Source of the DNA: Allostella vacuolata
GTDB lineage: Bacteria > Pseudomonadota > Alphaproteobacteria > ATCC43930 > Allostellaceae
Direction of reading: 5' to 3'
NCBI GenBank assembly: GCA_006739055.1
Contig: AP019702.1
Location: 5,729,388 to 5,793,387 of the forward strand
Length of the DNA: 64,000 nt
Of the stretch, positions 30,342 through 40,111 are shown piece by piece. The notes under the pieces were generated by a model. It saw only the letters and a program-made list of their open reading frames with translations, was not told the DNA's origin and made no database searches. A program made the position numbers and the translations under genes. Within the stretch, counting starts at the first letter, position 1. Each line of letters opens with the position of its first letter.

Positions 30342-31574
30342 ATGAACAAGAGCGACAGCGTGGAGGCGATCATCGTCGGCGGCGGGCTGGTCGGCCTGAC
30401 GCTCGCGGCCGCCTTCGCCGGGGCCGGCATGGAAACGCTGGTCATCGACCGCGCGGCGCCCGACCTGCAGCTCGCGCCGGCATTCGACGGCCGCGCCTCG
30501 GCGATCGCCTACGGCTCCCGGCTGATCCTCGAGGGGGTCGGCCTCTGGCCGCTGGTGGCCGACCGTGCTGCACCGATCCGGGAGATCCGGGTGGTCGACG
30601 GGGGCTCCCCGCTCTTTCTCCACTACGATCATCGCGACGTCGGCGACCAGCCGCTCGGCCACATCGTCGAGAACCGGGTGCTGCGCCACGGCCTGCATCG
30701 CCTGGCACGGGGCTTCCCCTGCCTGCGGCATCTGGCGCCGGCCCAGGTGGCGGGCATCGACCGCGACGCGCACGGCGTCACCGTCACGCTGCAGGACGGC
30801 ACCGCCTGCCGCGGCCGGCTGCTGGTCGCGGCCGACGGCAAGGCATCCTCGGTCCGCACGGCACTCGGGATCGGCATCCGCGAGCACCGCTACCCGCAGA
30901 CCGCGATCGTCACCACCGCGGTGCACGAGGCGCCGCATCGCGACGTCGCGATCGAGCATTTCCTGCCGGCCGGGCCGTTCGCGATCCTGCCCTTGCCGCC
31001 CGCCGAGGACCAGCCGCACCGCTCGTCCCTGGTCTGGACCGAGCGGCCGGCACTGGTGCCGGGCCTGCTGGCGCTCGACGAGCAGGGCTTCACCGCGGAG
31101 CTCGCCGCCCGCTTTGGCGACCATTGGGGCCGGGTCGTGCCGTCCGGGCCGCGCTTTGCCTACCCGCTTGGCCTGCAATGGGCCCGGCGCATGGCCGACC
31201 ACCGGCTGGCGCTGGTCGGCGACGCGGCGCACGTCATCCACCCGATCGCCGGGCAGGGTCTCAATCTCGGCATCCGCGACGTGGCGGCGCTGGCCGAATG
31301 CATCGTCGACGCCCGCCGGCTCGGCCTCGATGTCGGCCAGCCGGAGGCGCTTCGCCGCTATGCCGCCTGGCGGCAGGCCGACATGCTGGCCTTGTCGACC
31401 GTCACGGACGGGCTGAACCGGCTCTTCTCCAACGATGTCGCGCCGCTCCGCGCCGCCCGCCGCCTGGGGCTCGCGGCGGTCGACCGCCTGCCGCCCTTGA
31501 AGCGGCTTTTCATGCGCCACGCCATGGGCGCCGTCGGCGACCTGCCGCGCCTGGCCCGCGGCGAGCGGCTGTAG
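30342..31574 (+). CDS. UbiH/UbiF/VisC-family FAD-dependent hydroxylase
   Basis: A 410-residue flavoprotein monooxygenase of the ubiquinone-ring hydroxylase family. Motifs: the Rossmann loop [17 protein letters not shown] at the N-terminus, the family DG motif [16 protein letters not shown], and the FAD-ribityl motif [20 protein letters not shown]. Different members hydroxylate different ring positions, so the exact step in ubiquinone synthesis cannot be assigned. The ATG at 30342 ([15 protein letters not shown]) is supported by conserved sequence beginning nine residues later; an ATG at 30331 is out of frame. It is divergent from glnK. Confidence 0.87.
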   Translation: MNKSDSVEAIIVGGGLVGLTLAAAFAGAGMETLVIDRAAPDLQLAPAFDGRASAIAYGSRLILEGVGLWPLVADRAAPIREIRVVDGGSPLFLHYDHRDVGDQPLGHIVENRVLRHGLHRLARGFPCLRHLAPAQVAGIDRDAHGVTVTLQDGTACRGRLLVAADGKASSVRTALGIGIREHRYPQTAIVTTAVHEAPHRDVAIEHFLPAGPFAILPLPPAEDQPHRSSLVWTERPALVPGLLALDEQGFTAELAARFGDHWGRVVPSGPRFAYPLGLQWARRMADHRLALVGDAAHVIHPIAGQGLNLGIRDVAALAECIVDARRLGLDVGQPEALRRYAAWRQADMLALSTVTDGLNRLFSNDVAPLRAARRLGLAAVDRLPPLKRLFMRHAMGAVGDLPRLARGERL

Positions 31575-31644
31575 CCCCACGTCGGCCGCCGATTCGGCCG
31601 CCCTCGCCTTGAACCCGGCCGCCATGGCCTCTAATAACTGCACC

Positions 31645-32532
31645 ATGGCAAATCCGTCGGCAGCCGCCCTTCCGTTCCGCAAGATGCACGGGCTCGGCAA
31701 TGATTTCGTGGTGATCGATGCGCGCCCCGGCGGGGTGGTGCTGGATGCCGCGCGGTCCCGGGCGATCGCCGACCGCCATATGGGCATCGGCTGCGACCAG
31801 CTGATCGTCATCGAGCCGCCGGTCTCGTCGCTGGCCGATGCTTTCATGCGCATCCGCAACCCCGACGGCAGCGAGGCGGAGGCGTGCGGCAACGCCACCC
31901 GCTGCATCGCCAGCCTGCTGATGGGCGAACGCGGCCTTGACCATGTGGTGGTCGAGACCGTGGCCGGCCTGCTCGACGCCCAGGCGATCGGCGACGGACG
32001 GATTGCCGTCGACATGGGGCCGGCCCGGCTCGACTGGCGCGATATCCCGCTCGCGGAAGCCTGTGACACGCTGCACGTGCCGGTCGCCCTGGGGCCGGTG
32101 TCGGACGCGGTCGCGACCAGCATGGGCAACCCCCACGCGACCTTCTTCGTCGACGACCTGGACCGGGTCGCGATCGCCGACATCGGGCCGGTGCTGGAGC
32201 GCCATCCCATGTTCCCGCAGCGCGCCAACATCGGCTTCGCCCGGCTGCTGTCGCCGGGCCGCCTGCGCCTGCGCATGTGGGAACGCGGGGCCGGCATCAC
32301 GCTCGCCTGCGGCTCGGGCGCCTGTGCGGCCCTGGTCGCGGCCGCCCGTCGCGGCCTCGTCGACCGGCGGGCCGAGGTGGTGCTGGACGGCGGGGTGCTG
32401 GAGGTCGAATGGCTGCGCGACGGCCATGTCCTGATGACCGGCCCCGTCGCCACGGCCTTCACCGGCACCATCGATCCTTCCCTGCTCGCGGCCTGCCTTC
32501 CCTGCTCGCGGCCTGGGCACCCGCCCCCGTGA
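31645..32532 (+). CDS. dapF: Diaminopimelate epimerase DapF
   Basis: DapF converts LL- to meso-diaminopimelate for lysine and peptidoglycan synthesis. Both catalytic Cys are present: EACGNATRC and [10 protein letters not shown]. Other family motifs are [22 protein letters not shown] and [12 protein letters not shown]. The start at 31645 ([16 protein letters not shown]) was preferred to an upstream ATG at 31609. The last dozen residues are not family-like: they come from a 20-bp tandem duplication that shifts the frame to a TGA overlapping the mtaB GTG by 4 bp. The catalytic protein (295 aa) should be unaffected. It heads dapF-mtaB-ftsY-yciB. Confidence 0.95.
   Translation: MANPSAAALPFRKMHGLGNDFVVIDARPGGVVLDAARSRAIADRHMGIGCDQLIVIEPPVSSLADAFMRIRNPDGSEAEACGNATRCIASLLMGERGLDHVVVETVAGLLDAQAIGDGRIAVDMGPARLDWRDIPLAEACDTLHVPVALGPVSDAVATSMGNPHATFFVDDLDRVAIADIGPVLERHPMFPQRANIGFARLLSPGRLRLRMWERGAGITLACGSGACAALVAAARRGLVDRRAEVVLDGGVLEVEWLRDGHVLMTGPVATAFTGTIDPSLLAACLPCSRPGHPPP
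32476..32515 (+). repeat. 20-bp tandem duplication at the dapF 3' end
   Basis: Two exact, adjacent copies of a 20-bp unit beginning CCTTCCCTGC (32476-32495 and 32496-32515). Because 20 is not a multiple of three, it moves dapF out of the mtaB frame. With one copy, dapF would read without a stop straight into mtaB (...[16 protein letters not shown]...). Confidence 0.95.
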
Positions 32533-33770
32533 CCGTCGACATCGTCACCTTCGGCTGCCGCCTCAACGCCTACGAATCGACGGTGATGCGGGCCAACGCG
32601 GCCGCATCCGGGGCGGCCGACACCATCATCGTCAACACTTGCGCGGTCACGGCCGAGGCCGAGCGCCAGGCGCGCCAGACGGTGCGCCGCCTGCGCCGCG
32701 AGCGGCCCGGGGCGCAGATCGTCGTCACCGGCTGCGCCGCGCAGATCGCCCCCGAGCGCTGGTCGGCGATGCCGGAGGTCGACCGCGTCCTCGGCAACGC
32801 CGACAAGCTCCTGCCCGACGCCTTCGCCCCCGGCGGCCCCGCGGTCGCGGTGTCCGACATCATGCAGGTGCGCGAGACGGCGGGGCACCTGGTCGACGGG
32901 TTCGACGGCCGGGCGCGCGCCTTCGTCGAGGTGCAGCAGGGCTGCGACCATCGCTGCACCTTCTGCATCATCCCCTATGGCCGCGGCCCGAGCCGCTCGG
33001 TCGCCATCGGCGCGATCGTCGAGCGGGTCCGGTCCCTGGTCCAGGCTGGATATCGCGAGGTGGTGCTGACCGGGGTCGACCTCACCGCCTATGGCGCCGA
33101 CCTGCCGGGCCGGCCGACGCTGGGCCAGATGACCCGGCGCCTGCTGGCCCTGGTGCCGGAGCTGCCGCGCCTGCGCCTGTCCTCGCTCGACCCGGCCGAG
33201 ATGGACGAGGACATCTACCGCCTGCTGGCCGACGAGCCGCGGCTGATGCCGCACCTCCATCTCAGCCTCCAGGCCGGCGACGACATGATCCTGAAGCGGA
33301 TGAAGCGCCGGCATTCCCGGGCCGATGCCGTCCGCGCGGCCGACCGGGCCCGGCGCCTGCGCCCCGACCTGGTGCTGGGGGCCGACCTGATCGCCGGTTT
33401 CCCGACCGAGGATGCGGCGATGTTCGCCAATTCCCTCGCCCATGTGGCCGAGGTCGGGCTCACCTGGCTGCACGTGTTCCCCTATTCGCCGCGGCCCGGC
33501 ACGCCTGCCGCGCGCATGCCGCAGGTGCCGGGCCCGCTGGTGCGCGAGCGCGCCCGCCTGCTGCGGGAGGCCGGCACGACGGCCGCCCGCGCCTATCTCG
33601 CCGGCCGCGTCGGCTCGGCCGCCAGCGTCCTGGTGGAAGCCGACGGCCGCGGCCACGACGCCCATTTCGCCCCGGTGGTGATCGAGGGCGGCGGCCATCT
33701 CGACGGCCGGGTGGTCGCCGCCCGCGTCACCGCCGCGCGCGACGACGCGCTCCTCGCCATCGCCGCCTGA
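32529..33770 (+). CDS. mtaB: tRNA t6A37 methylthiotransferase MtaB
   Basis: MtaB is a radical-SAM enzyme that adds a methylthio group to N6-threonylcarbamoyladenosine 37 of tRNA. The 413 residues contain the N-terminal cluster cysteines (FGCRLN, NTCAV, TGCAA), the radical-SAM motif [15 protein letters not shown], and [19 protein letters not shown] and DLIAGFPTE typical of MtaB/MiaB. The MtaB group is favoured over MiaB by FGCRLN and the short C-terminal region. The start is GTG at 32529, overlapping the dapF TGA. An in-frame extension upstream would be antisense-like Arg-rich sequence. Confidence 0.92.
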   Translation: MTVDIVTFGCRLNAYESTVMRANAAASGAADTIIVNTCAVTAEAERQARQTVRRLRRERPGAQIVVTGCAAQIAPERWSAMPEVDRVLGNADKLLPDAFAPGGPAVAVSDIMQVRETAGHLVDGFDGRARAFVEVQQGCDHRCTFCIIPYGRGPSRSVAIGAIVERVRSLVQAGYREVVLTGVDLTAYGADLPGRPTLGQMTRRLLALVPELPRLRLSSLDPAEMDEDIYRLLADEPRLMPHLHLSLQAGDDMILKRMKRRHSRADAVRAADRARRLRPDLVLGADLIAGFPTEDAAMFANSLAHVAEVGLTWLHVFPYSPRPGTPAARMPQVPGPLVRERARLLREAGTTAARAYLAGRVGSAASVLVEADGRGHDAHFAPVVIEGGGHLDGRVVAARVTAARDDALLAIAA

Positions 33771-33787
33771 ACGGTACCCATTCCCTC

Positions 33788-34738
33788 ATGACCGACACCG
33801 AAGTGCCCGAGAAGCGGGGCTGGTTCCGCCGCCTCAAGGACGGGCTGACCCGCACCTCCTCGAAGATCGCCGAGGGCATCACCGCGATCTTCACCAAGCG
33901 CAAGCTCGACAACGCGACGCTCGAGGAGCTGGAGACGCTGCTGATCCAGGCCGACCTCGGCCTGGAGACGGCCGAGCAGCTGGTGGCCGGCCTGCGCCGG
34001 GAACGCTTCGGCCAGGAAGTCTCGGCCGAGGAGGTGCGCGAGCACCTGGCGCGCGAGATCGCCAAGGTGCTGGCCCCGGTCGCCCGGCCGCTGGTGCCGT
34101 CGCCGGGCCGCCGGCCGCATGTCGTCCTGGTGGTCGGCGTCAACGGCAGCGGCAAGACGACGACCATCGGCAAGCTCGCCAAGAATTGGCGGGAAGAGGG
34201 CAAGCGGGTGGTGATCGCCGCCGGCGACACGTTCCGCGCCGCCGCGGTCGAGCAGCTCCAGGTCTGGGGCGAGCGCGCCGGCGTGCCGGTCATCTCCGGC
34301 GCGCCCGGCGCGGATGCCGCCGGCCTCGCCTACGACGCGCTGGCGCGCGCCCGGGCCGACCATGCCGACATCCTGGTCATCGACACCGCCGGCCGGCTGC
34401 AGAACAAGGCCGGGCTGATGGAAGAGCTGCGCAAGGTCGTGCGCGTCCTGAAGAAGCTCGACCCGGATGCGCCGCACGACTGCGTGCTGGTGCTGGACGC
34501 GACCGTCGGCCAGAACGCCCACCAGCAGGTCGACATCTTCAAGGAGATGGTCGGCGTCACCGGCCTCGCCATGACCAAGCTCGACGGCACCGCCAAGGGC
34601 GGCGTGGTGGTGGCGCTGGCCGAACGCTTCGGCCTGCCGGTCTATGCCGTCGGCGTCGGCGAGGGGGCCGACGACCTGCGCCCGTTCGATGCCGGGGCGT
34701 TCGCCCGCAGCCTGATGGGCCTGGAGTCCGTGCGATGA
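33788..34738 (+). CDS. ftsY: Signal recognition particle receptor FtsY
   Basis: FtsY is the membrane-associated GTPase that receives ribosome-SRP complexes for co-translational insertion. The 316-residue protein has a short N-domain (residues 1-105, with little of the acidic A region of E. coli) and a G-domain with GVNGSGKTTTIGKLA, DTFRAAAVEQL, VIDTAGRLQNK and TKLDGTAKGG. The ATG at 33788 lies 17 bp after mtaB. It overlaps the next gene by 4 bp (ATGA). Confidence 0.97.
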   Translation: MTDTEVPEKRGWFRRLKDGLTRTSSKIAEGITAIFTKRKLDNATLEELETLLIQADLGLETAEQLVAGLRRERFGQEVSAEEVREHLAREIAKVLAPVARPLVPSPGRRPHVVLVVGVNGSGKTTTIGKLAKNWREEGKRVVIAAGDTFRAAAVEQLQVWGERAGVPVISGAPGADAAGLAYDALARARADHADILVIDTAGRLQNKAGLMEELRKVVRVLKKLDPDAPHDCVLVLDATVGQNAHQQVDIFKEMVGVTGLAMTKLDGTAKGGVVVALAERFGLPVYAVGVGEGADDLRPFDAGAFARSLMGLESVR

Positions 34739-35280
34739 AGGCGCTGGTCGACTACGGGCCGCTCGCGGCCTTCCTCGTCGCCTACTATCTGGGCGGCATC
34801 ATGGCCGCCACCGCGGCGGTGATGGTCGCGACCGTCATCGTCCTCATCCTCGCCTGGGTGGTGGAGAAGCGGCTGGCGACCATGCCGCTGGTGACCGGCG
34901 TCATCGTCATGGTCTTCGGCGGCCTGACCCTGCTGCTTGCCGACGAGACCTTCATCAAGATGAAGCCGACGCTGGTCTACCTGCTGTTCGCGCTGGTCCT
35001 GGTGGTGGGCGCCGCTCTCGGCCGGCACCCGCTGAAGCTGATCATGGGCGGCTTCGTCAACCTGACGCCGGATGGCTGGCGGGGGCTCGGCTATCGCTGG
35101 GCGGGGTTCTTCCTGGCCATGGCCCTCCTCAACGAGGCGGTCTGGCGCACCCAGACGACGGAACTGTGGGTGAACTTCAAGGTCTTCGGCCTGATCGCCC
35201 TGACCATCGCCTTCACGCTGACCCAGCTTCCCTACATGCGCCGCCACGCAGTGCCGGACGAGACCACCGGGCCGGCCTAG
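34735..35280 (+). CDS. yciB: YciB/IspZ family inner-membrane septation protein
   Basis: A 181-residue integral membrane protein with about five hydrophobic helices. It matches the YciB (IspZ, septation protein A) family: KALVDYGPLAAFLVAYY at the N-terminus, KPTLVYLLFALVL, and NEAVWRTQTTELWVNFKVFG near the C-terminus. The family is linked to cell envelope and septum maintenance, with unclear chemistry. Coupled to ftsY by a 4-bp overlap, the usual alphaproteobacterial neighbourhood. It converges on the NUDIX gene 12 bp away. Confidence 0.93.
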   Translation: MKALVDYGPLAAFLVAYYLGGIMAATAAVMVATVIVLILAWVVEKRLATMPLVTGVIVMVFGGLTLLLADETFIKMKPTLVYLLFALVLVVGAALGRHPLKLIMGGFVNLTPDGWRGLGYRWAGFFLAMALLNEAVWRTQTTELWVNFKVFGLIALTIAFTLTQLPYMRRHAVPDETTGPA

Positions 35281-35292
35281 CCCGGCGGACGG

Positions 35293-35841
35293 TCAGCGAT
35301 GGTCGCCCGCATCCCCTTCGGGGTTGCGGCGCGGCACCGGCACCGCCTCGGCGGCGGCCTCGCGGTGGTGGTGCAGCGCCCACCGCACGGAGGGGAAGGC
35401 GAGCCGGTCCCAGGGGATCTCGTCCCATTCGAACAGCCGGACGTCCAGGCTCTCGGGCCCGGCGGCAAAGGCCGGCTCCACCAGGCGCGCGCGATAGATC
35501 AGCTGCACCTGGCTGATGCGCGGGATCTCGTAGACGGCCAGCAGCGCGTCGATCGCGATCCGCGCCTGGGCCTCTTCCCACGCCTCGCGCATGGCGCCCT
35601 CGGCGGTGGTCTCGTTCAGCTCCATGTAGCCCGCCGGCAGGGTCCAGTAGTCGCGCCGGGGGTTGATCGCCCGGCGGCAGAGCAGGAACCGCCCTTCCCA
35701 GGTGACGACGGAGCCGACCACCAGCTTGGGGTTCTCGTAGTGGATGAACCCGCAGCCCTCGCAGACCAGGCGCTCGATCGAATCGCCCTCCGGCACGCGG
35801 CGGGCGAAGCTGCGGAAGGGGTCGTCGATCGGCTCTGCCAT
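35293..35841 (-). CDS. NUDIX hydrolase with N-terminal zinc-ribbon remnant
   Basis: A 182-residue NUDIX protein. The Nudix box is visible as GYMELNETTAEGAMREAWEEA, matching G-x5-E-x7-RE-x2-EE, with the usual last Gly replaced. Before it is CEGCGFIHYENPKLVVG, the start of a zinc ribbon like that in NudC-type and ADP-ribose-type enzymes, but only one CxxC pair is present, so metal binding is doubtful. The start at 35841 (MAEPIDDPFRSF) was chosen because upstream frame sequence is low-complexity. The substrate is unknown. It may be co-transcribed with rnhA and thrB (43-bp gap). Confidence 0.85.
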   Translation of the reverse strand: MAEPIDDPFRSFARRVPEGDSIERLVCEGCGFIHYENPKLVVGSVVTWEGRFLLCRRAINPRRDYWTLPAGYMELNETTAEGAMREAWEEAQARIAIDALLAVYEIPRISQVQLIYRARLVEPAFAAGPESLDVRLFEWDEIPWDRLAFPSVRWALHHHREAAAEAVPVPRRNPEGDAGDHR

Positions 35842-35884
35842 GGCGACAGGATGTGGGCGGCGGGTCGTCCGGGCAAGCCCCTCT

Positions 35885-36358
35885 TCAGCGCCGCTCGCGG
35901 ATGATGGCGCCGGTCGCCAGCCGGTCGGCGCGCTCGTTCTCGGGGTGGCCGGCATGGCCGCGGACCCAGTGCCAGCTGACGCGATGGCGGGCGGCGGCGG
36001 CCTCGAGCCGCTGCCACAGCTCGACGTTCTTCACCGGCTTGCGGTCGGCGGTCTTCCAGCCGTTGCGCTTCCAGCCATGGATCCACTTGGTGATGCCGTC
36101 GCGCAGGTAGGTGCTGTCGGTGTGGATCCGGACGGTCATCGGCCGGGTCAGGGATTCCAGGCCGGCGATAGCCGCCATCATCTCCATGCGGTTGTTGGTG
36201 GTGACCGGCTCGCCGCCGGACAGCTCCTTGTCGACCCCGCGCCAGCGCAGCACCACGCCCCAGCCGCCCGGGCCGGGATTGCCGCTGCACGCGCCGTCGG
36301 TGAACAGGTCGACGGCCTCCGTCTCGGCCGTCTCGGCGATGGGCTCAACCGAGGCCAT
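35885..36358 (-). CDS. rnhA: Ribonuclease HI
   Basis: RNase HI cuts the RNA strand of RNA:DNA hybrids. The 157-residue protein has the four catalytic acids in order: [13 protein letters not shown] (Asp), RMEMMAAI (Glu), [11 protein letters not shown] (Asp) and NERADRLA (Asp), plus the basic-loop sequence [11 protein letters not shown]. The start overlaps the thrB end by 14 bp, the conserved thrB-rnhA arrangement of alphaproteobacteria. Confidence 0.96.
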   Translation of the reverse strand: MASVEPIAETAETEAVDLFTDGACSGNPGPGGWGVVLRWRGVDKELSGGEPVTTNNRMEMMAAIAGLESLTRPMTVRIHTDSTYLRDGITKWIHGWKRNGWKTADRKPVKNVELWQRLEAAAARHRVSWHWVRGHAGHPENERADRLATGAIIRERR

Positions 36359-37307
36359 AGGACCCCACGTCGCGCACGCCCTGGTGGAAGCGGAGTTTCT
36401 GCAGGTACTCGAGCGGGTCCTTGGGCTTCACGAATGCTCCGGGCGGATGGTTCAGCCAGTCATAGAGGCGGGTCAGCAGGAAGCGCAGCGCGCTGCCGCG
36501 CGCCAGCACCGGCAGGGCCGCGTACTCGGCCGCCGACAGGGGCCGCGTCGCCTCGTAGCGGGTCAGCAACGCGCGTGCCTTGGTGACGTTGAAGCTGCCG
36601 TCGGGCTCGAAGCACCAGGCATTGAGGCCGATCGCGACGTCGTAGGCGAAGGCGTCGTTGCAGGCGAAGTAGAAGTCGATGACCCCGCTCATCCGGTCGC
36701 CGCGGAAGAAGATGTTGTCGGGGAAGAGGTCGGCATGGATGACGCCGGCCGGCAGGTCGGTCGGCCAGTTCGCCTCCAGCCAGGCGAGCTCGGCCGCCAG
36801 CTCCCGGGCCAGGTCCGGCCGGACCTCGTGGGCGCGTTCGGCCGAGGCGTCCAGCAGGCGCCGCCAGCCGGCGAGCGACAGGTCGTTGGCGCGCGACAGG
36901 GCGAATCCCTCGCCGGCCAGGTGCAGTTGCGCCATGGCGCCGCCGACCCCGGCGCAGTGCACCGCGTGAATGCGCCGGGGCCACAAGCCTTCCAGGAAGG
37001 TGACGATCGCCGCCGGCCGGTTGCAGAGGCGGCGCAGGGCGATGCCGTCGCGGCCGCGGACCGGGGTCGGGCAGGCGAAGCCGCGCCCGGCCAGGTGTTC
37101 CATCAGCCCCAGGAAGAAGGGCAGGTCCTCGGCCCGAACCCGCTTCTCGTAGAGCGTGAGGATGTAGCTGCCGCGCTCGGTGCGCAGCAGGAAGTTGGAA
37201 TTCTCCACGCCTTCGGCGATGCCCTTGAAGGCGGTGACGGCCCCCAGGTCGTATTCCGCGACGAAGGCGGCGAGCTCGTCGTCGGGAACGTCGGTGTAGA
37301 CGGCCAA
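36345..37307 (-). CDS. thrB: Homoserine kinase ThrB (aminoglycoside-phosphotransferase fold)
   Basis: Phosphorylates homoserine in threonine synthesis. The 320-residue protein is of the APH-fold homoserine kinase type, not the GHMP type. Motifs: [15 protein letters not shown] near the N-terminus, the catalytic loop [14 protein letters not shown] and the metal-binding stretch [10 protein letters not shown]. Upstream there is a 208-bp gap shared with the divergent CDGSH gene; ispH, often the upstream neighbour in related genomes, is not here. Confidence 0.94.
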   Translation of the reverse strand: MAVYTDVPDDELAAFVAEYDLGAVTAFKGIAEGVENSNFLLRTERGSYILTLYEKRVRAEDLPFFLGLMEHLAGRGFACPTPVRGRDGIALRRLCNRPAAIVTFLEGLWPRRIHAVHCAGVGGAMAQLHLAGEGFALSRANDLSLAGWRRLLDASAERAHEVRPDLARELAAELAWLEANWPTDLPAGVIHADLFPDNIFFRGDRMSGVIDFYFACNDAFAYDVAIGLNAWCFEPDGSFNVTKARALLTRYEATRPLSAAEYAALPVLARGSALRFLLTRLYDWLNHPPGAFVKPKDPLEYLQKLRFHQGVRDVGSYGLG

Positions 37308-37515
37308 ACCGCCTCCGCTTCGTGCTGTTGGATACGCCGGGCGGCCCCCGTCCCTGGCGCTTGTACCGGCTCCGCCGGCTCGACTACAGTCGCCGCCCTG
37401 GGCCCCGGGTCGCGGAACTTAGACCATGACCCCCCGGTTGCAAAGAAGCTCCGGCAAACAGGCCGGGGCTCGTGCTATGCCGCGGGCTGGCGGGACACAA
37501 CGAAGGATCAGGCCG

Positions 37516-37755
37516 ATGGCACAGGCGGTGGCCGCACAGCAGGGACCCTATGGCGTGACGGTGAAGGCGGGGCGGAAGTATTTCTGGTGCGCCTGCGGCC
37601 TGTCGAAGCGGCAGCCCTTCTGCGACGGGTCCCACTCCGGCACCGATATCGCCCCCGTGCAGTGGGAGGCGGCGGCCAATGGCGAAATCTGGTTCTGCGG
37701 CTGCAAGCGGACGGCGGGCGCGCCGCTCTGCGACGGCAGCCACGAGAGGGCATGA
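37516..37755 (+). CDS. Dual CDGSH iron-sulfur domain protein
   Basis: A 79-residue protein with two CDGSH-type 2Fe-2S motifs: CACGLSKRQPFCDGSH and CGCKRTAGAPLCDGSH, each with the C-x-C...C-x3-H ligands. It belongs to the small bacterial mitoNEET-related class with tandem domains. There is no membrane helix, so it is presumably cytosolic; members bind redox-active clusters, with unclear roles. The ATG at 37516 follows GAAGGA by 8 bases. Its stop overlaps the start of the lipoprotein gene. Confidence 0.87.
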   Translation: MAQAVAAQQGPYGVTVKAGRKYFWCACGLSKRQPFCDGSHSGTDIAPVQWEAAANGEIWFCGCKRTAGAPLCDGSHERA

Positions 37756-38297
37756 TGGCATCGATCTTCCGAACCGCTTCGATCCTGGCCGCGACCGGCG
37801 CCCTGCTGGCAGGCTGCGGCAGCTGGAATCCGTTCAAGGCCTCCGAGCCGCCGCCGGCCTGTCCCAAGGCCGTCGTCGTCAACGACCTGTCCCGCCTGAC
37901 CGAGTTCCGCCCGGGGACCGGGCGGGACCTGTCCGACGTCGTCTACAGCGCCGGCATCGAGCGGGTCGATTCGGGCTGCGAATATGATCGCCGGCGCAAG
38001 GTGACGATGCAGACCACGGTGAACATCGTGGTCGAGCGCGGCCCCGCCGATCGCGCCCGCCAGGCCCAGATCACCTATTTCGTGGCCGTGGCGGACGCCG
38101 CCAACCAGATCCTGGCCCGCGAGACCTTCACCATGCCGGTCAAGTTCGACGGCAACGTCACCCGCATGCAGGCGAGCGAGGAGATCGAGCAGGTCATCCA
38201 GCTCTCCGGCGGCAGCGGCGCCGGCTACAAGATCTTCGTCGGTTTCCCCCTGACCGAGGAGCAGCTCGGCTACAACCGCCGGCGTTCGGGCCCGTAG
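37752..38297 (+). CDS. Putative lipoprotein of unknown function
   Basis: A 181-residue exported protein with a signal peptide and lipobox LLAGC (Cys near residue 22), so it is probably anchored to the outer membrane. The mature part is beta-rich (VTMQTTVNIVVERGP, QITYFVAVADA) with no recognised domain. The start has two adjacent ATGs (37752 and 37755); the first overlaps the CDGSH stop. Co-transcription is likely, but a functional link is not evident. It ends 47 bp before the riboswitch. Confidence 0.75.
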   Translation: MMASIFRTASILAATGALLAGCGSWNPFKASEPPPACPKAVVVNDLSRLTEFRPGTGRDLSDVVYSAGIERVDSGCEYDRRRKVTMQTTVNIVVERGPADRARQAQITYFVAVADAANQILARETFTMPVKFDGNVTRMQASEEIEQVIQLSGGSGAGYKIFVGFPLTEEQLGYNRRRSGP

Positions 38298-38344
38298 CCG
38301 TCTCTTCGATTGACTTTGCCGCCCGAGGGACTAGCCTCGCAGCC

Positions 38345-38563
38345 TGTCCGGTGAACCCCCGCGGGAGAGATCGGCAGGCCGCTTCGCCCTCGGGCCGGGC
38401 GGCCATGGCCGGAGCCGAAGGCGCAACCGCCCCGGAAACGCTCAGGCAAAAGGACCGCGAGGGGGAGGACGCTCTGGAAAGCGGACGGGCGACCGTCCCA
38501 CCGACGAGGTAAGCCGCGCCCTTGGCGCGGTGAATCTTTCAGGTTCTCGGGACAGAGGGGGCG
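38345..38563 (+). ncRNA. Tandem glycine riboswitch upstream of gcvT
   Basis: Two consecutive glycine aptamers are recognisable. The first (about 38350-38463) has GGGAGAGA, GCCGAAGGCGCAA and CTCAGGCAAAAGGACCG. The second (about 38464-38563) has GCTCTGGAAAGC, CACCGACGAGGTAAGCCG and TGAATCTTTCAGGTT ending GGACAGAGGGGG. These are the hallmark conserved strings of the gcvT element. Glycine binding normally turns on the downstream cleavage genes. The gcvT ATG lies about 55 nt after the second aptamer; no terminator stem was resolved by eye, so whether control is at transcription or translation is open. Confidence 0.95.
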
Positions 38564-38617
38564 GTGACCGGTGCCGGATGGCGGCCGGTTCTCAGCAACT
38601 GTCGGGTTCCGAGGCCG

Positions 38618-39724
38618 ATGACCGAATCAGCACTCAAGGAAACGCCGCTCCACGCCCTGCATGTCGCGCTCGGCGCGCGCATGGTGGAGTTCGCGGGCTA
38701 TGCCATGCCGGTCCAGTACCCGACCGGCATCCTGACCGAGCACCTGCACACGCGGGCCGCCGCCGGCCTGTTCGACGTGTCGCACATGGGCCAGATCCGC
38801 CTGACCGGCGAGAACGTGGCCGGCGCCCTGGAAACCCTGGTGCCCGGCGACATCAAGGGGCTCGGGGTGGGGCGGCAGCGCTATACCCTCTTCACCAACG
38901 ACGAGGCCGGCATCCTCGACGACCTGATGGTGACGAACGCGGGCGACCACCTGTTCGTCGTCGTCAATGCCGGCTGCAAGCACGAGGACCTGGCCCATCT
39001 CCAGGCCAGGCTCGATGGCCGGGTCACGATCGAGGCGCAGTTCGACCGCGCCCTGCTGGCCCTCCAGGGCCCGGCCGCGGCCGAGGTGCTGCTGCGGCTC
39101 GCCCCCGGCATCGCCGGCCAGGGCTTCATGACCGGCCGCGCGGTCGAGGTGGACGGCGTGCCCTGTTTCGTCACCCGTTCCGGCTATACCGGCGAGGACG
39201 GGTTCGAGATCGCGATCCCCGCCGACGCGGCTACGCAAGTCGCCCAGCGCCTGCTGGGCGAGCCGGAGGTGAAGCCGATCGGCCTCGGCGCCCGCGACTC
39301 GCTGCGCCTGGAAGCCGGGCTCTGCCTCTACGGCCACGACATCGACACGACCACGACCCCGATCGAAGCCGGCCTCAACTGGGTCATCGGCAAGCGCCGC
39401 CGGGCCGAGGGCGGCTATCCGGGTGCGGCCGTGGTCGCCGACCAGCTCGCCAACGGCACGCGCCGCCGCCGCGTCGGCATCCTGCCCGAGGGCCGCCAGC
39501 CGGCGCGCGAGGGCACGCCGCTGACCGACGCCGCCGGCAACCCGGTCGGCACCATCACGTCCGGCGGCTTCGGCCCCAGCTTCGGCGGCCCGGTCGCCAT
39601 GGGCTATGTCGAGACCGCCCATTCCAAGGACGGCACGGCCCTCCAGGCCGTCGTGCGCGGCCAGCCGCGCCCGGCCACAGTTGCCGCAATGCCTTTCGTC
39701 CCCCACCGCTACTTCCGGCCATGA
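38618..39724 (+). CDS. gcvT: Aminomethyltransferase (glycine cleavage T-protein)
   Basis: GcvT releases ammonia from the aminomethyl group carried on GcvH and passes the carbon to tetrahydrofolate. The 368-residue protein shows [23 protein letters not shown], the folate-site region [10 protein letters not shown] and the Arg-rich stretch [15 protein letters not shown]. The ATG at 38618 ([15 protein letters not shown]) follows the riboswitch. gcvH starts 8 bp after its stop. Confidence 0.97.
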   Translation: MTESALKETPLHALHVALGARMVEFAGYAMPVQYPTGILTEHLHTRAAAGLFDVSHMGQIRLTGENVAGALETLVPGDIKGLGVGRQRYTLFTNDEAGILDDLMVTNAGDHLFVVVNAGCKHEDLAHLQARLDGRVTIEAQFDRALLALQGPAAAEVLLRLAPGIAGQGFMTGRAVEVDGVPCFVTRSGYTGEDGFEIAIPADAATQVAQRLLGEPEVKPIGLGARDSLRLEAGLCLYGHDIDTTTTPIEAGLNWVIGKRRRAEGGYPGAAVVADQLANGTRRRRVGILPEGRQPAREGTPLTDAAGNPVGTITSGGFGPSFGGPVAMGYVETAHSKDGTALQAVVRGQPRPATVAAMPFVPHRYFRP

Positions 39725-39732
39725 GGAGCCCC

Positions 39733-40110
39733 ATGAGCGCGATCAAGTTCACCGAAGACCATGAATGGATCCGGGTCGAAGGCGACGTCGGCACCGTCGG
39801 CATCACCGACTTCGCCCAGAACCAGCTGGGCGACGTGGTGTTCGTGGAGCTGCCCGCCGTCGGCCGCCGGGTGACCAAGGGCGGCGACGCCGCGGTGGTC
39901 GAGTCGGTGAAGGCCGCGAGCGAGGTCTACGCCCCGGTGACCGGCGAGGTGATCGAGATCAACCAGGCGATCGTCGACGAGCCGGCGAAGGTCAATGCCG
40001 AGCCGATGGCCGGCGCCTGGTTCTTCAAGGTGCGCCTGGCGAACCCCTCGGAGCTCGACGGGATGATGGACGAGGCCGGCTACGCCGCCTTCGTGGACGG
40101 GCAGCACTGA
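39733..40110 (+). CDS. gcvH: Glycine cleavage H-protein
   Basis: The lipoyl carrier protein of the glycine cleavage system. It has 125 residues of the usual length, with the lipoylated Lys in [11 protein letters not shown], the start motif [13 protein letters not shown] and the C-terminal [17 protein letters not shown]. It shuttles intermediates between the P-, T- and L-proteins. gcvPA follows after 1 bp. Confidence 0.97.
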   Translation: MSAIKFTEDHEWIRVEGDVGTVGITDFAQNQLGDVVFVELPAVGRRVTKGGDAAVVESVKAASEVYAPVTGEVIEINQAIVDEPAKVNAEPMAGAWFFKVRLANPSELDGMMDEAGYAAFVDGQH

Positions 40111-40111
40111 C

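Noticed and set aside
30234-33698. 1154-codon minus-strand frame across ubiH, dapF and mtaB
   Set aside because: Shadow of three genes with clear catalytic motifs; no motif of its own.
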